NCBI GenBank assembly: GCA_017420625.1
Contig: JAFOIR010000086.1
Location: forward strand, 1-23,112
Source of the DNA: Bacillota bacterium
Lineage (GTDB): Bacteria; Bacillota_A; Clostridia; Lachnospirales; Bianqueaceae
Length of the DNA: 23,112 bases
Reading direction: 5' to 3'
Shown here in pieces: positions 1 to 7,604 of this stretch (position 1 is the first letter of the stretch; each line of letters begins with the position of its first letter). Position numbers and translations under genes: made by a program. Below the pieces are notes generated by a model. That model was given only the letters and a program-made list of their open reading frames with translations. It searched no databases and had not been told where the DNA came from.

Positions 1-100
1 AATTTGTACAGAACATATTATCCTCCCAATATCTGGTTGATTCATATCCATCAGTTTACCACACGTTCCCTATCCCCTGCAATGTTTTTTCAAAGATTGC

Positions 101-129
101 TTGAAAATGCACTCTGGCCCCGCTACAAT
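101..129 (+). promoter_or_regulatory. Sigma-A type promoter of the two-component operon
   Basis: TTGAAA at 101-106, a 17-nt spacer and TACAAT at 124-129 match the housekeeping promoter pattern closely. Transcription would start near 136, so the leader would be only about 14 nt and would consist mainly of the AGGAGGAG ribosome binding site at 136-143. The 100 bases before it show no convincing coding sequence. Confidence 0.7.
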
Positions 130-149
130 GATACCAGGAGGAGTGAAAA

Positions 150-875
150 ATGGCTATTATTGCAATCTGCGATGACAACGAAATCCAGTTAAGATCCGCG
201 GCTGAAGCCGTGCACGAATATAATCTCACACTGCCGGATGATGCGGTCCGTTTTAGCGTGCGCACCTTCACAAGTGCCAGACAGCTGTGGTTTGAAATGG
301 CTGATCAGAAGATCGCAGACCTCTTTCTGTTGGACATCGATATGCCGGAAATGAGTGGCCTCGAACTGGCGGAAAAGATCCGTGAGATTGGTCCTCGTAC
401 ACTTATCCTGTTCCTCACGTCTCACACCGAATATGCACTTCAAGGATATAAAGTCGATGCGTTTCGCTTCATTCCGAAAGACCGGCTGAAGGAAGAATTG
501 CCGGAGGCACTTCATGCAGCAGAGAATGAACTATCCAGGACCCGTGAATATGTTTCTATCTCGGAAGATGGTCTTCTCGTACGTGTACCACTGGATGAAA
601 TCCTTTATGTTCAGCGTTCCCTGCGGCTTCTGGAGATCCATACCCTTCATCAGGGGATCCTCTCCAGCCGAAAAGGAATCAAAGAATTCTACGATTCTCT
701 TGGTTCCGATCGCTTTTTATTCATCGATCGCGGAACCTTTGTGGGAATCGACCATATCGAAAAAATCGACCATACAGAACTGACCATAGCCTCTACCAAG
801 GAAGTTCTCACGATCAGCCGCCGGCTGCAGCGCACGGTCAAAGATACTCTTGCACGTCTCTGGACGATCCGATAA
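150..875 (+). CDS. LytTR-family response regulator (AgrA/LytR type)
   Basis: This 241-residue cytoplasmic protein is a response regulator that should bind DNA when phosphorylated. The receiver domain covers about residues 1-120: acidic pair D8-D9, phosphoacceptor D62 in LLDIDMPEMSG, switch T90 in FLTSHTEYA, and K110. Residues about 135-235 form a LytTR DNA-binding domain (VPLDEILYVQ, followed by FLFIDRGTFVGI and a basic C terminus). The start at 150 lies 6 nt after AGGAGGAG. It is the first gene of an operon whose last gene encodes a matching GHKL-type sensor kinase, so the two are very probably a cognate pair. No AgrB- or AgrD-like peptide gene is present nearby, so the signal is unlikely to be a standard Agr peptide from this locus. 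Family assignment is firm; the regulated genes are unknown. Confidence 0.93.
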   Translation: MAIIAICDDNEIQLRSAAEAVHEYNLTLPDDAVRFSVRTFTSARQLWFEMADQKIADLFLLDIDMPEMSGLELAEKIREIGPRTLILFLTSHTEYALQGYKVDAFRFIPKDRLKEELPEALHAAENELSRTREYVSISEDGLLVRVPLDEILYVQRSLRLLEIHTLHQGILSSRKGIKEFYDSLGSDRFLFIDRGTFVGIDHIEKIDHTELTIASTKEVLTISRRLQRTVKDTLARLWTIR

Positions 876-916
876 TACCGTTCGCTCATCCTGTAAGACC
901 GATCGGTACTTTTTTT
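876..916 (+). terminator. Possible weak terminator or attenuator after the regulator gene
   Basis: TACCG at 876-880 can pair with CGGTA at 904-908 across a long loop, and a small palindrome (ACCGATCGGT) lies inside; seven T residues follow (910-916). The stem is weak, so at most it would reduce read-through between the regulator and the lipoprotein genes. Confidence 0.25.
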
Positions 917-973
917 CCTCTGTCATCATTGCCTGTGCTATCATCACCATCAGAAGAAGGGAGGATGAGCTCT

Positions 974-1735
974 ATGAAGATCAGTCGGACGATGACCCTG
1001 CTTCTCGTCCTGGTAATATTCTTGACGGGCTGCAGCACACAAGGTGCGCTGACACCAAAACAACTGCTCGATCAGACGGATTTGAGGACCCTCATCGGAC
1101 AGAAAAAAGACACCATCTGGCAGATGTTTCTGCTGACAGATGAAACTGTCATTTCCCGCAGCCCTGACGGTCTTGATGCATCTGAAGGCGAAGATCTCGA
1201 TATTTTTCTGCTTCCCTTTGTCCAGCAGCCGGAATTTGCAGATGCCCTGGCAAAGGATGAATGGGCGGTGGAGCTAATATTTGACCAGTCCAGTGGTTCC
1301 TCTGACGATCTTGTTCTTTGTGGATTCCGACTGATGGCCGCATATAAAGGTGATACTGCCCGGACGAATGCCGAAGCACTCCTTCAGAAAGTGAATACCA
1401 TGCTGGCCGGGCAGGAAGCCAAGTTTACCCACGAAGCTGTCCATGCCGAGATGATCGAACTGAAGGTGCAGGAATGGACCGACATCTTTGATACACTCGG
1501 ACAGATGGATCCTTCCTATACCCATATGGTTCGGATCACCTACCTTGTCTCCCGTCAGGATCTTGGCAATCAGCCACCCATCTCCCTTCCGGATGTAATC
1601 TCCGAAGAAACCTATCTTCGAAGGAGCAACCCCCTCACATGGCTCTTCCGCGAGGCCGGACTTGGCTACATACTGCTGTTTGCGGCAATTGGAGCTATTG
1701 TGATCTTCGTTAAGAGAAAGAGGAAAAGAAAATGA
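974..1735 (+). CDS. Lipoprotein with C-terminal membrane anchor, paralogue 1
   Basis: I do not recognise a named family for this 253-residue protein. It has a lipoprotein signal peptide with lipobox LTGC (lipidated C20), an extracellular region of about 200 residues, and a second membrane segment at about 230-246 (GYILLFAAIGAIVIFV) followed by the basic tail KRKRKRK. It would therefore be held in the membrane at both ends. Residues about 27-60 (TP...TDL..LIG.....I..M.LLTD) recur in the next gene's product, with about half the positions identical, as does a stretch before the last membrane segment (ISLP.V.SE versus IKLP.V.SE), so the two genes arose by duplication. The start at 974 is 9 nt after GAAGGGAGG; an ATG at 965 abuts the ribosome site and is less likely. 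Lying between a regulator and its kinase, it may sense or modulate the signal, which is inference. Confidence 0.85.
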   Translation: MKISRTMTLLLVLVIFLTGCSTQGALTPKQLLDQTDLRTLIGQKKDTIWQMFLLTDETVISRSPDGLDASEGEDLDIFLLPFVQQPEFADALAKDEWAVELIFDQSSGSSDDLVLCGFRLMAAYKGDTARTNAEALLQKVNTMLAGQEAKFTHEAVHAEMIELKVQEWTDIFDTLGQMDPSYTHMVRITYLVSRQDLGNQPPISLPDVISEETYLRRSNPLTWLFREAGLGYILLFAAIGAIVIFVKRKRKRK

Positions 1736-2811
1736 AAAACAAAAAGTATCTGGTTTGGATCATCCTCATCACGATCCTGTTGACTGGATGCTTTGGCGAG
1801 ACGCCCATCACTCCCTATGAAGCCTTGCAGCGAACGGATCTCGTCTCGTTGATTGGCCGTACCCGGAAAAAGATCTATGACATGTACCTTCTTACGGATG
1901 ATCAGGTCACGATCCTGGATGAAACGACCATTATCTTACCCATCTCCTATCGTCCTAATGACGAAAACAAGCGATGGACAATGGAAACCTGGCAAGTGAC
2001 GTTACGCTTTGTACCACGATCTAATGGAGAACAGGTGCTTGGCGGGTATCAGCTGAATGCTTATTATGGAGGGCCGAATTCTTTGCAGCGGGCGCAGACT
2101 GGATTTATCGCCAGTCTTTATGCGTACAGCCAATGGGAAGAGAAGGAAAGCGATCTTCCACGATATAACGGTCAGGTAAGTGAACTGAAAAATGCCCTTT
2201 CAGAAAAAGAGTCTGTCCTGGGTCGTACCATGCACTCTGGAAAAACAGAGGTCTCTATTTCGATCCGTCATGTTTCGGACAATGAAAACCCATATGTTGT
2301 GACGATTGATTATACCTATCATGACCCACTGTCTGTGACGCCGCCTGAGATCAAACTGCCAAGAGTCCTATCCGAAAACCGTATGTCAGACAGACGCAAT
2401 TTTCTGAGTATTGTTGAATCCTTGCTTCCTCTGGCTTATATTGGCATTTTTCTGATTGCCGGACTATTCGTCCTCTTCCGCCAAAAGATCTTTGCCCGGA
2501 AGAAAACGGCACGCGTCCGGCTGATTCAGCTGGATGACGGGCAGGATATCAATGCAAGGAATTTCCTTTCGATCCCACAGGGTGCCATTTATCAGACGCG
2601 CCGTATGAGTCGGCCGGCAACACCGATGAACGAAGAATTTCTGAATACCCGTAAACTGCTGTTTGCACTGATCGACGATAACGACCGGCTGCTTACGCTG
2701 AGAGCCAGAAATGTTGGTGAAGGCCAACTGAAAACGGGCACGATCTACCGTGTTGTATATAAAGGGAATCAGCTGAAAAAGATCGAGCAGATTCCATCGG
2801 AGGAGTCATGA
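1732..2811 (+). CDS. Lipoprotein with transmembrane segment and cytoplasmic domain, paralogue 2
   Basis: This 359-residue protein starts inside the end of the previous gene (ATGA overlap at 1732-1735), with AAGAGGA just upstream, indicating translational coupling. It has a lipoprotein signal peptide with lipobox LTGC (C20), an extracellular region related to paralogue 1, and a membrane helix at about 230-252 (LAYIGIFLIAGLFVLF). Unlike paralogue 1 it continues with roughly 105 cytoplasmic residues (about 255-359), basic at first and then apparently beta-rich. I do not recognise this domain. The topology would let an external event reach the cytoplasm, where the adjacent kinase and regulator work. 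A role as an accessory sensor is inferred from topology and position, not from a known family. Confidence 0.87.
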   Translation: MKNKKYLVWIILITILLTGCFGETPITPYEALQRTDLVSLIGRTRKKIYDMYLLTDDQVTILDETTIILPISYRPNDENKRWTMETWQVTLRFVPRSNGEQVLGGYQLNAYYGGPNSLQRAQTGFIASLYAYSQWEEKESDLPRYNGQVSELKNALSEKESVLGRTMHSGKTEVSISIRHVSDNENPYVVTIDYTYHDPLSVTPPEIKLPRVLSENRMSDRRNFLSIVESLLPLAYIGIFLIAGLFVLFRQKIFARKKTARVRLIQLDDGQDINARNFLSIPQGAIYQTRRMSRPATPMNEEFLNTRKLLFALIDDNDRLLTLRARNVGEGQLKTGTIYRVVYKGNQLKKIEQIPSEES

Positions 2812-3713
2812 ACACCGGTGAAATTCTGATACGTTTTCTTAAGTTCGGGCTTATTCTGTATCTGGCTCTTACCGCGGATCAGGTTCTATACCGCGAAGGG
2901 ACAACACGCGACCGGCCATGGCTGCGGCTTCTTGTCTACCTTCTGACCGGGTTGATCAGCTTTCTCTTCTTCCATTCGATGACGACGCTGCCCATCGGAA
3001 ACTGGGGGAAAGCAGCATCCATTGTGGCTATCACGCTGCTCATCCGCGCTGGAATGTATGTGCTCTTTGAGCTGCTCCCACGCCGACGCGATCAGGAACT
3101 GCTGCGTTATACCGAAGAAGTGCTGAAAGAAAACTATGACCGCCTGGCAGAGAGCCAGCTTGAACAGGCCAAACAGATTCATGATTTCAAAAACCATCTG
3201 AATGTGCTCTCTTCCCTGACAGAAAACAATCCGAACGCACAGGAATACATCCGTCAGCTGCAGGAAGATTTTCGCTCAAAAGACAAAAAGATCCAGAGCG
3301 GCAATCATATCGTCGACGCAATCGTATCCCACGAAATGGCTGCCGCCAAAGAGCAGAACATAGCATTTTCTGCTGAAATTCATCTGACCACAGACCTCTC
3401 TCTGTCCGATACCGAGATCTGTGTCGTCCTGGCTAACCAGCTCGACAACGCCATAGAGGCCTGTTTGCTGCTTCCGCCCGAAAAACGGAAGATACGCCTT
3501 GAAATCGGGCAGAAGCAAGGTTTCACTTTTTTCAAAGTGATTAACTCCGCTGCTGTCAATCCATTCGATAAGAATGGTGAGCTCATCAGTCTGAAGAAAA
3601 ATGCAGGCCACGGGCTGGGTGTCCGAAACATTCGTGAAACGCTAAGGCGCCATGGCGGCACCCTGGTCCAGGATTACCAGGACCATATCTTTACCAGTAC
3701 GGCCATGTTCTGA
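2808..3713 (+). CDS. Sensor histidine kinase, GHKL/AgrC-like ATPase type
   Basis: This 301-residue membrane kinase should phosphorylate the LytTR regulator at 150-875. Three membrane segments lie at about residues 8-22, 40-57 and 68-90, fewer than in classic AgrC. The dimerisation and phosphorylation segment has QIHDFKNHL with H125 as the likely phosphoacceptor. The ATP-binding domain shows the N box (QLDNAIEA, N214) and the glycine box (GHGLGVRNI, about 267-275). The gene overlaps the preceding one by ATGA (2808-2811), and GGAGGAG at 2799-2805 sets the start. The gene order regulator, lipoprotein, lipoprotein, kinase suggests that all four act in one signalling pathway. With little extracellular surface of its own, the kinase may depend on the lipoproteins for input; that is inference. 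Confidence 0.92.
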   Translation: MNTGEILIRFLKFGLILYLALTADQVLYREGTTRDRPWLRLLVYLLTGLISFLFFHSMTTLPIGNWGKAASIVAITLLIRAGMYVLFELLPRRRDQELLRYTEEVLKENYDRLAESQLEQAKQIHDFKNHLNVLSSLTENNPNAQEYIRQLQEDFRSKDKKIQSGNHIVDAIVSHEMAAAKEQNIAFSAEIHLTTDLSLSDTEICVVLANQLDNAIEACLLLPPEKRKIRLEIGQKQGFTFFKVINSAAVNPFDKNGELISLKKNAGHGLGVRNIRETLRRHGGTLVQDYQDHIFTSTAMF

Positions 3714-3756
3714 CCCGGCTGCCAGAATGAAAGCATGCCGGGTCGTTGTTTTCTTT
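3712..3756 (+). terminator. Strong intrinsic terminator overlapping the kinase stop codon
   Basis: GACCCGGC (3712-3719) pairs perfectly with GCCGGGTC (3737-3744). An inner TGC (3720-3722) can pair with GCA (3733-3735), leaving T3736 bulged. A T-rich tract (GTTGTTTTCTTTT) follows. The stem begins inside the kinase TGA stop (3711-3713), and the T tract contains the -35 box of the serpin promoter. Confidence 0.85.
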
Positions 3757-3774
3757 TCGAAAATGTGATACAAT
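3746..3774 (+). promoter_or_regulatory. Promoter of the serpin pair
   Basis: TTGTTT at 3746-3751, a 17-nt spacer and TACAAT at 3769-3774, with TGA directly before it giving an extended -10. Transcription should begin near 3781, ahead of the AGGAGGG ribosome site at 3801-3807. Confidence 0.75.
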
Positions 3775-3817
3775 AACCTATCCGAATGATTTCCGTTTTC
3801 AGGAGGGTTTCCGTTCC

Positions 3818-5101
3818 ATGAAGAAAAAAGCAATTTTGTGTTTTCTTCTCTGTTTCGTCATGTTCGTTACGGCGTGTCAGAACAAGAATGTCGAAGAAAC
3901 GCCGGCCAGGCCCGGCTTCCATACCAATACCGTCCTTTCCGAATATCCCTCGTATCGTGAAGAATCCGAGGGCTTTGATCATGCTGCCTTCGATGCAGCC
4001 ATCATTGCTGCTACTCTCGGCAATCCCGCTTCCAACGAACAGACCCAAAACGCTGCACATGCGGGCAATTATATGGTCTCTCCATCCAGCCTGTATCTTG
4101 CTTTATCCAGTCTGGCTTACCTTACCGATGGTACGACCCGTTTTCAGATCACTCGTCTTTTGGGCGTAGATAAGCTCAGTCAGCTTCAGAGCAATGTTCA
4201 GACTCTCTGGAAAGGTCAGTTTTATCAGACCTCCAACACGACCTCACTCATGGGCAGTTCACTCTGGATGACTTATAAACTGCCTTTCACCCAGGAAGCG
4301 ATGGCAAAGATCTCTGAAAACTACTACACTTCCTGTTATTATGGCATGCCTGACGGTTCGACCCTAACCAATTATTATCGCGAGTGGCTCTCATCCATGT
4401 CGGGCAATCTCTTCGGTGATGAGCTGAATGAAGTAACCTTCCCGGAGGAAATGCTGCTGACCAGCAGCTCCACGCTTTTCTACAAATCCGCCTGGAAAGA
4501 AGGGTTTCCGGACTCTTCCTTCAGAGAACATTCTTTTTACACGCCTACAGAAGAAGTCTATGTCTACATGATGGATATGAACAAGGAGTATCCTTATCAT
4601 CAGGACGTGAATTTCGGCGCAGCCGGGATCGAACTCGCCGACGGAGCAATGATGTGGTTTTTACTCCCTGCTGAAGGCGTCACCCCGGTCGACCTTGCTA
4701 AGGATCCCGGTGTTCTTACCTGGCTGAATGATCCTTCCTACGATCAGCGCCTTATGTCGATCCATATTCCACGGTTTGATGTAAAAAGCTATACTGAATT
4801 CAAGGATATTCTTCCCGACCTCGGGATAACGGAAGTCTTCAAACCCAAACGGAGCAACTTCACCGGGCTTACCAGTGATCTCAAAGGCTGTGCCCTGTCA
4901 CGTATCGATCAGCGTGTTCGGCTTATTCTCTACGAAGACGGACTGGTGAGCGCACCGGAACCTTCCCAGAAAGCCGAAAGCCTGGATCGTGTACCGGAAA
5001 ATACACTGGAATTCTTCCTGAACCGTCCTTTTATGTTTGCCCTGCGTGATGCGGACGGTACCCTGATCTATATTGGAATCATCAACGACCCGACGAAATA
5101 G
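3818..5101 (+). CDS. Serpin-family lipoprotein 1, atypical reactive-loop hinge
   Basis: This 427-residue surface lipoprotein belongs to the serpin family of protease inhibitors and relatives. The signal peptide ends in VTAC (lipidated C20), followed by a short linker. Serpin landmarks are MVSPSSLYLALSSL near residue 90 (helix B), TLFYKSAWKEGF (the conserved strand 3A Trp region), HIPRFDVKSY, and the C-terminal LNRPFMFALRDADGTLIYIG. The reactive loop runs from E373 (P17) to about 395. By alignment with antitrypsin, P1 is L389 and P1' is D390. The hinge reads EDGLVSAPEP: Leu at P14 and Pro at P10 and P8 replace the small residues needed for loop insertion, so inhibition by the usual mechanism is doubtful. 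AGGAGGG sits 10 nt before the start. The promoter lies inside a longer in-frame extension, which excludes that start. It is co-transcribed with the next serpin. Confidence 0.92.
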   Translation: MKKKAILCFLLCFVMFVTACQNKNVEETPARPGFHTNTVLSEYPSYREESEGFDHAAFDAAIIAATLGNPASNEQTQNAAHAGNYMVSPSSLYLALSSLAYLTDGTTRFQITRLLGVDKLSQLQSNVQTLWKGQFYQTSNTTSLMGSSLWMTYKLPFTQEAMAKISENYYTSCYYGMPDGSTLTNYYREWLSSMSGNLFGDELNEVTFPEEMLLTSSSTLFYKSAWKEGFPDSSFREHSFYTPTEEVYVYMMDMNKEYPYHQDVNFGAAGIELADGAMMWFLLPAEGVTPVDLAKDPGVLTWLNDPSYDQRLMSIHIPRFDVKSYTEFKDILPDLGITEVFKPKRSNFTGLTSDLKGCALSRIDQRVRLILYEDGLVSAPEPSQKAESLDRVPENTLEFFLNRPFMFALRDADGTLIYIGIINDPTK

Positions 5102-5119
5102 TTTCAGAAGGAGGTAATG

Positions 5120-6361
5120 ATGCGGCGAATTCTTGTTTCTTTACTCACTTTGTCCCTCTGTCTGCCTCTTCTTGTCGGGTGCAAAGCAGGAAATTCATCA
5201 TCCGGCAAAAAAACCTCTGATATCGAAAGTCATCCTGTCTATGTTTCAGAGTTTCCCGTAGGCCGCAGCGCTTCCGATGGCTTTGACCATGCGGTTTTCG
5301 ACGCAGCGATCATGGGTCTCGTCCTGAATAATGTGACAGAAAACCAGTTAATCTCCCTTTCCAGCCTGTACTTTGCACTGTCTTCTGTTACACCCATTGC
5401 AGGCGGCAGCACAAAAAGTCAGCTGCTTTCCTTACTCGGTGCCACGAACGAGAAACAGCTTCAGGAAAATATACAGACACTTTGGAAAAGCCAGTTCTAT
5501 CATACGCAGGACACAACTTCCCTGATTGGCCATTCTCTCTGGATCAATGCCGATGCTGTTCTGGATGAGGATGCCCTTGCACCTCTGACCGATAACTACT
5601 ACACTTCTACTTATATCGGCAAACCGACCAATGCTGCCTTTGTTCAGGCATATCGTGACTGGGTCAACTCCATGACAAATGATCTTCTTGCCGATCAGGC
5701 AGCCCAAAACGGACCGGACAGCGAGATGGTCATGCAGTCCGCTTCCACCATCTATTTCCGCTCTGCCTGGAAAGAACCATTCCTGGAAGAAGCCACACAT
5801 CAGGAAACATTCCGCACCTCTTCCAAAAACATTTCTGTCCAGATGATGCATAAGACTTCAACATATCCTTACCATAAAAACGAGAAATTTGAAGCCGCCG
5901 GTCTGCCGCTCAGCGATGGAGCTGTTCTCTGGCTGGTTCTGCCGAGCGGAGGTCTGTCACCCAGCGAACTGGTTACCGATTCCCGCTTTACCACATGGCT
6001 GAACGGGCCGACCTCAGAACAGACTGCTATTCAGATCAGTTTGCCGAAATTTGATATAAAGTCTGATATCAAATGGAAGGAACTGCTGCCCTCCGCCGGT
6101 CTGAAAGACCTGTTCGATCCGAATCTGGCCGATTTTCCTGGCTTTGACGGACTATACGTCAGCCGCATTGACCAGATGGCCCGCCTGCAGATTGACGAAG
6201 CCGGCATCCAGGCGGCCGCCGCTACTGAAGTCATGATGACCAGTGCAGCTGACCCTCCGGAAACGCTCCAGTTCCGCCTCAATCGGCCATTCTTTTTCGC
6301 CCTGCGGGACTCCGATGGTACGCTGCTCTTCGCCGGCATTGTGAATGATCCGACAAGATAG
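5120..6361 (+). CDS. Serpin-family lipoprotein 2, canonical inhibitory hinge
   Basis: This 413-residue serpin is a paralogue of the preceding one (shared GFDHA.FDAAI, LWK.QFY, NYYTS.Y, LNRPF.FALRD.DGTL). The signal peptide has lipobox LVGC (C21), so it should sit on the outer face of the membrane and act on extracellular proteases. Serpin landmarks include TIYFRSAWKEPF and the C-terminal LNRPFFFALRDSDGTL. The reactive loop from E360 (P17) is EAGIQAAAATEV: small residues at P12-P9 and Thr at P8 as in inhibitory serpins, though P14 is Ile rather than Thr. Its length to the DPPE anchor matches antitrypsin exactly, giving A376 as P1 and A377 as P1'. Ala at P1 suggests an elastase-like target (inference). 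ATG at 5120 is 5 nt after AAGGAGG; the ATG at 5117 is only 2 nt away. The gap from the first serpin is 18 nt. Confidence 0.94.
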   Translation: MRRILVSLLTLSLCLPLLVGCKAGNSSSGKKTSDIESHPVYVSEFPVGRSASDGFDHAVFDAAIMGLVLNNVTENQLISLSSLYFALSSVTPIAGGSTKSQLLSLLGATNEKQLQENIQTLWKSQFYHTQDTTSLIGHSLWINADAVLDEDALAPLTDNYYTSTYIGKPTNAAFVQAYRDWVNSMTNDLLADQAAQNGPDSEMVMQSASTIYFRSAWKEPFLEEATHQETFRTSSKNISVQMMHKTSTYPYHKNEKFEAAGLPLSDGAVLWLVLPSGGLSPSELVTDSRFTTWLNGPTSEQTAIQISLPKFDIKSDIKWKELLPSAGLKDLFDPNLADFPGFDGLYVSRIDQMARLQIDEAGIQAAAATEVMMTSAADPPETLQFRLNRPFFFALRDSDGTLLFAGIVNDPTR

Positions 6362-6380
6362 CACTTCACGCCTTTTGTTC

Positions 6381-6409
6381 TTGACGAAAGGTCTGTCCGG
6401 TCGTAAACT
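6381..6409 (+). promoter_or_regulatory. Promoter of the nagA operon
   Basis: TTGACG at 6381-6386, a 17-nt spacer and TAAACT at 6404-6409. It follows the second serpin stop by 19 nt with no visible terminator between them, so some serpin transcripts may also run into nagA. I saw no clear catabolite-repression (cre) site or long palindrome for a NagR-type operator. Confidence 0.75.
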
Positions 6410-6440
6410 AAGAATGATTCCATCTTTGGAGGAAATGCAT

Positions 6441-7604
6441 ATGAAACTAATCAAGAACGGTCGTCTCATCCTGCCGGATCAAATCGTCCAGGGGATGGCT
6501 ATAGTTTTCTCAGATCATATCGAAGCTATTCTTCCTGAGGCTGAGGCAACGGCGAAATACCCTGATGCTGAAATACTCGACGCGGAAGGAAACTATGTCA
6601 GCCCCGGATTGGTCGACGTTCACAGCCATGGCTGCGGCGGTCACGACACCTGTGACAATACGCCGGGAGCTATTCAGGAAATGAGCCGGATGGTAGCCGG
6701 ATTCGGCGTCACCAGCTGGCTTCCCACCACCATGACCTATCCGCTGGATTATCTCCGGGTCACCTTCAGTCAGATCCGCGAAGCGAAAGCAGACAGCGAA
6801 AAAGATGCCGCTGCCTGGGGCGGCGCGCAGGTTCTCGGAACGCACATGGAAGGTCCGTTCATTGACGTGACAAAGATGGGTGCCCAGAACCCGGATTATA
6901 TTTCTGCTCCGAACGCTGCCTTCACCAAAGAATATGAGGATATCATCCGCATCGTAACGATTGCTCCAAATGTACCCGGCGGCATGGAGTTTATCGAAGA
7001 AATCACAAAAGACACAAACATTGTCTGCTCCCTCGGTCATACCGGAGCCAATTATGACTGTGCCAAGGCCGCTTTCGCCAAAGGTGCCGATCATGTGACT
7101 CACCTGTTCAACGCACAGACTGGTCTTCACCACCGTGATCCCGGCATGGTCGGCGCAGCACTGACTTCTCCGGAAGTCTATACGGAAATGATCTGTGACA
7201 CCTTCCATATTCATCCTGGTGTTTTCCAGCTGGTCTGCGACTGCAAAGGCGACCATCTGGTTCTGATCACCGACTGCATGAAAGCCGGCGGCCTGCCGGA
7301 CGGCAAATACGATCTGGGCGGACAGGATGTTTTCGTCACCGGCATCAAGTGCACACTGGCTTCAGGAACCATCGCCGGTTCGGTGCTTCGTCTGAACAAA
7401 GCGGTACAGAATGTCTATAAGAACACAAACTGGCCGCTGGAAAAGGCTGTCTTTGCCGCTTCTCTTGCTCCTGCCCGTTCCATTCGAATGGACAAAAAGA
7501 AGGGTTCTCTGGAACCTGGCAAGGATGCTGATATTCTGATTGCTGATTCTGATTTTGAAATATTAACCACTTTTGTGAGAGGAGAAAAAGTCTATGAGCG
7601 CTAA
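6441..7604 (+). CDS. nagA: N-acetylglucosamine-6-phosphate deacetylase
   Basis: NagA removes the acetyl group from N-acetylglucosamine-6-phosphate in the cytoplasm, giving glucosamine-6-phosphate and acetate for NagB, encoded next. The 387-residue protein is full length for an amidohydrolase-superfamily deacetylase. Visible motifs are VDVHSHG (H61 and H63), GTHMEGPF (metal ligand E137), LGHTGA (H200), THLFNA (H221) and the catalytic aspartate D278 in LITDCMKAGG. The C-terminal KKGSLEPGKDADILI closes the barrel-flanking beta sandwich as in homologues. The start at 6441 lies 7 nt after GGAGGA; an ATG two codons earlier (6435) almost touches that site. It has its own promoter and overlaps nagB by 11 nt. 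Confidence 0.97.
   Translation: MKLIKNGRLILPDQIVQGMAIVFSDHIEAILPEAEATAKYPDAEILDAEGNYVSPGLVDVHSHGCGGHDTCDNTPGAIQEMSRMVAGFGVTSWLPTTMTYPLDYLRVTFSQIREAKADSEKDAAAWGGAQVLGTHMEGPFIDVTKMGAQNPDYISAPNAAFTKEYEDIIRIVTIAPNVPGGMEFIEEITKDTNIVCSLGHTGANYDCAKAAFAKGADHVTHLFNAQTGLHHRDPGMVGAALTSPEVYTEMICDTFHIHPGVFQLVCDCKGDHLVLITDCMKAGGLPDGKYDLGGQDVFVTGIKCTLASGTIAGSVLRLNKAVQNVYKNTNWPLEKAVFAASLAPARSIRMDKKKGSLEPGKDADILIADSDFEILTTFVRGEKVYER
7577..7584 (+). promoter_or_regulatory. Ribosome binding site deciding the nagB start
   Basis: GAGAGGAG lies 9 nt before the ATG at 7594. Family alignment would favour the GTG at 7633, which has a weaker AAAAGGA 6 nt upstream. The stronger site is the reason for calling 7594. Confidence 0.6.

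Noticed and set aside
51..59. TCAGTTTAC, which matches a LytTR half-site at eight of nine positions, upstream of the regulator gene
   Set aside because: LytTR sites work as pairs about 21 bp apart; the other GTT-containing stretches lie 18 and 11 bp away and match poorly. A single half-site is likely chance.
4..192. A short plus-strand frame from the window start into the response regulator gene
   Set aside because: It overlaps the promoter and ribosome site of the regulator and has no start signal of its own.
3746..3817. In-frame 24-codon upstream extension of the first serpin
   Set aside because: It would begin inside the terminator/promoter, before the transcription start, and would bury the lipoprotein signal peptide that begins at 3818.
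6510..7256. A 248-codon minus-strand frame opposite nagA
   Set aside because: Same reasons: nagA motifs are complete on the plus strand and no promoter or ribosome site supports the antisense reading.
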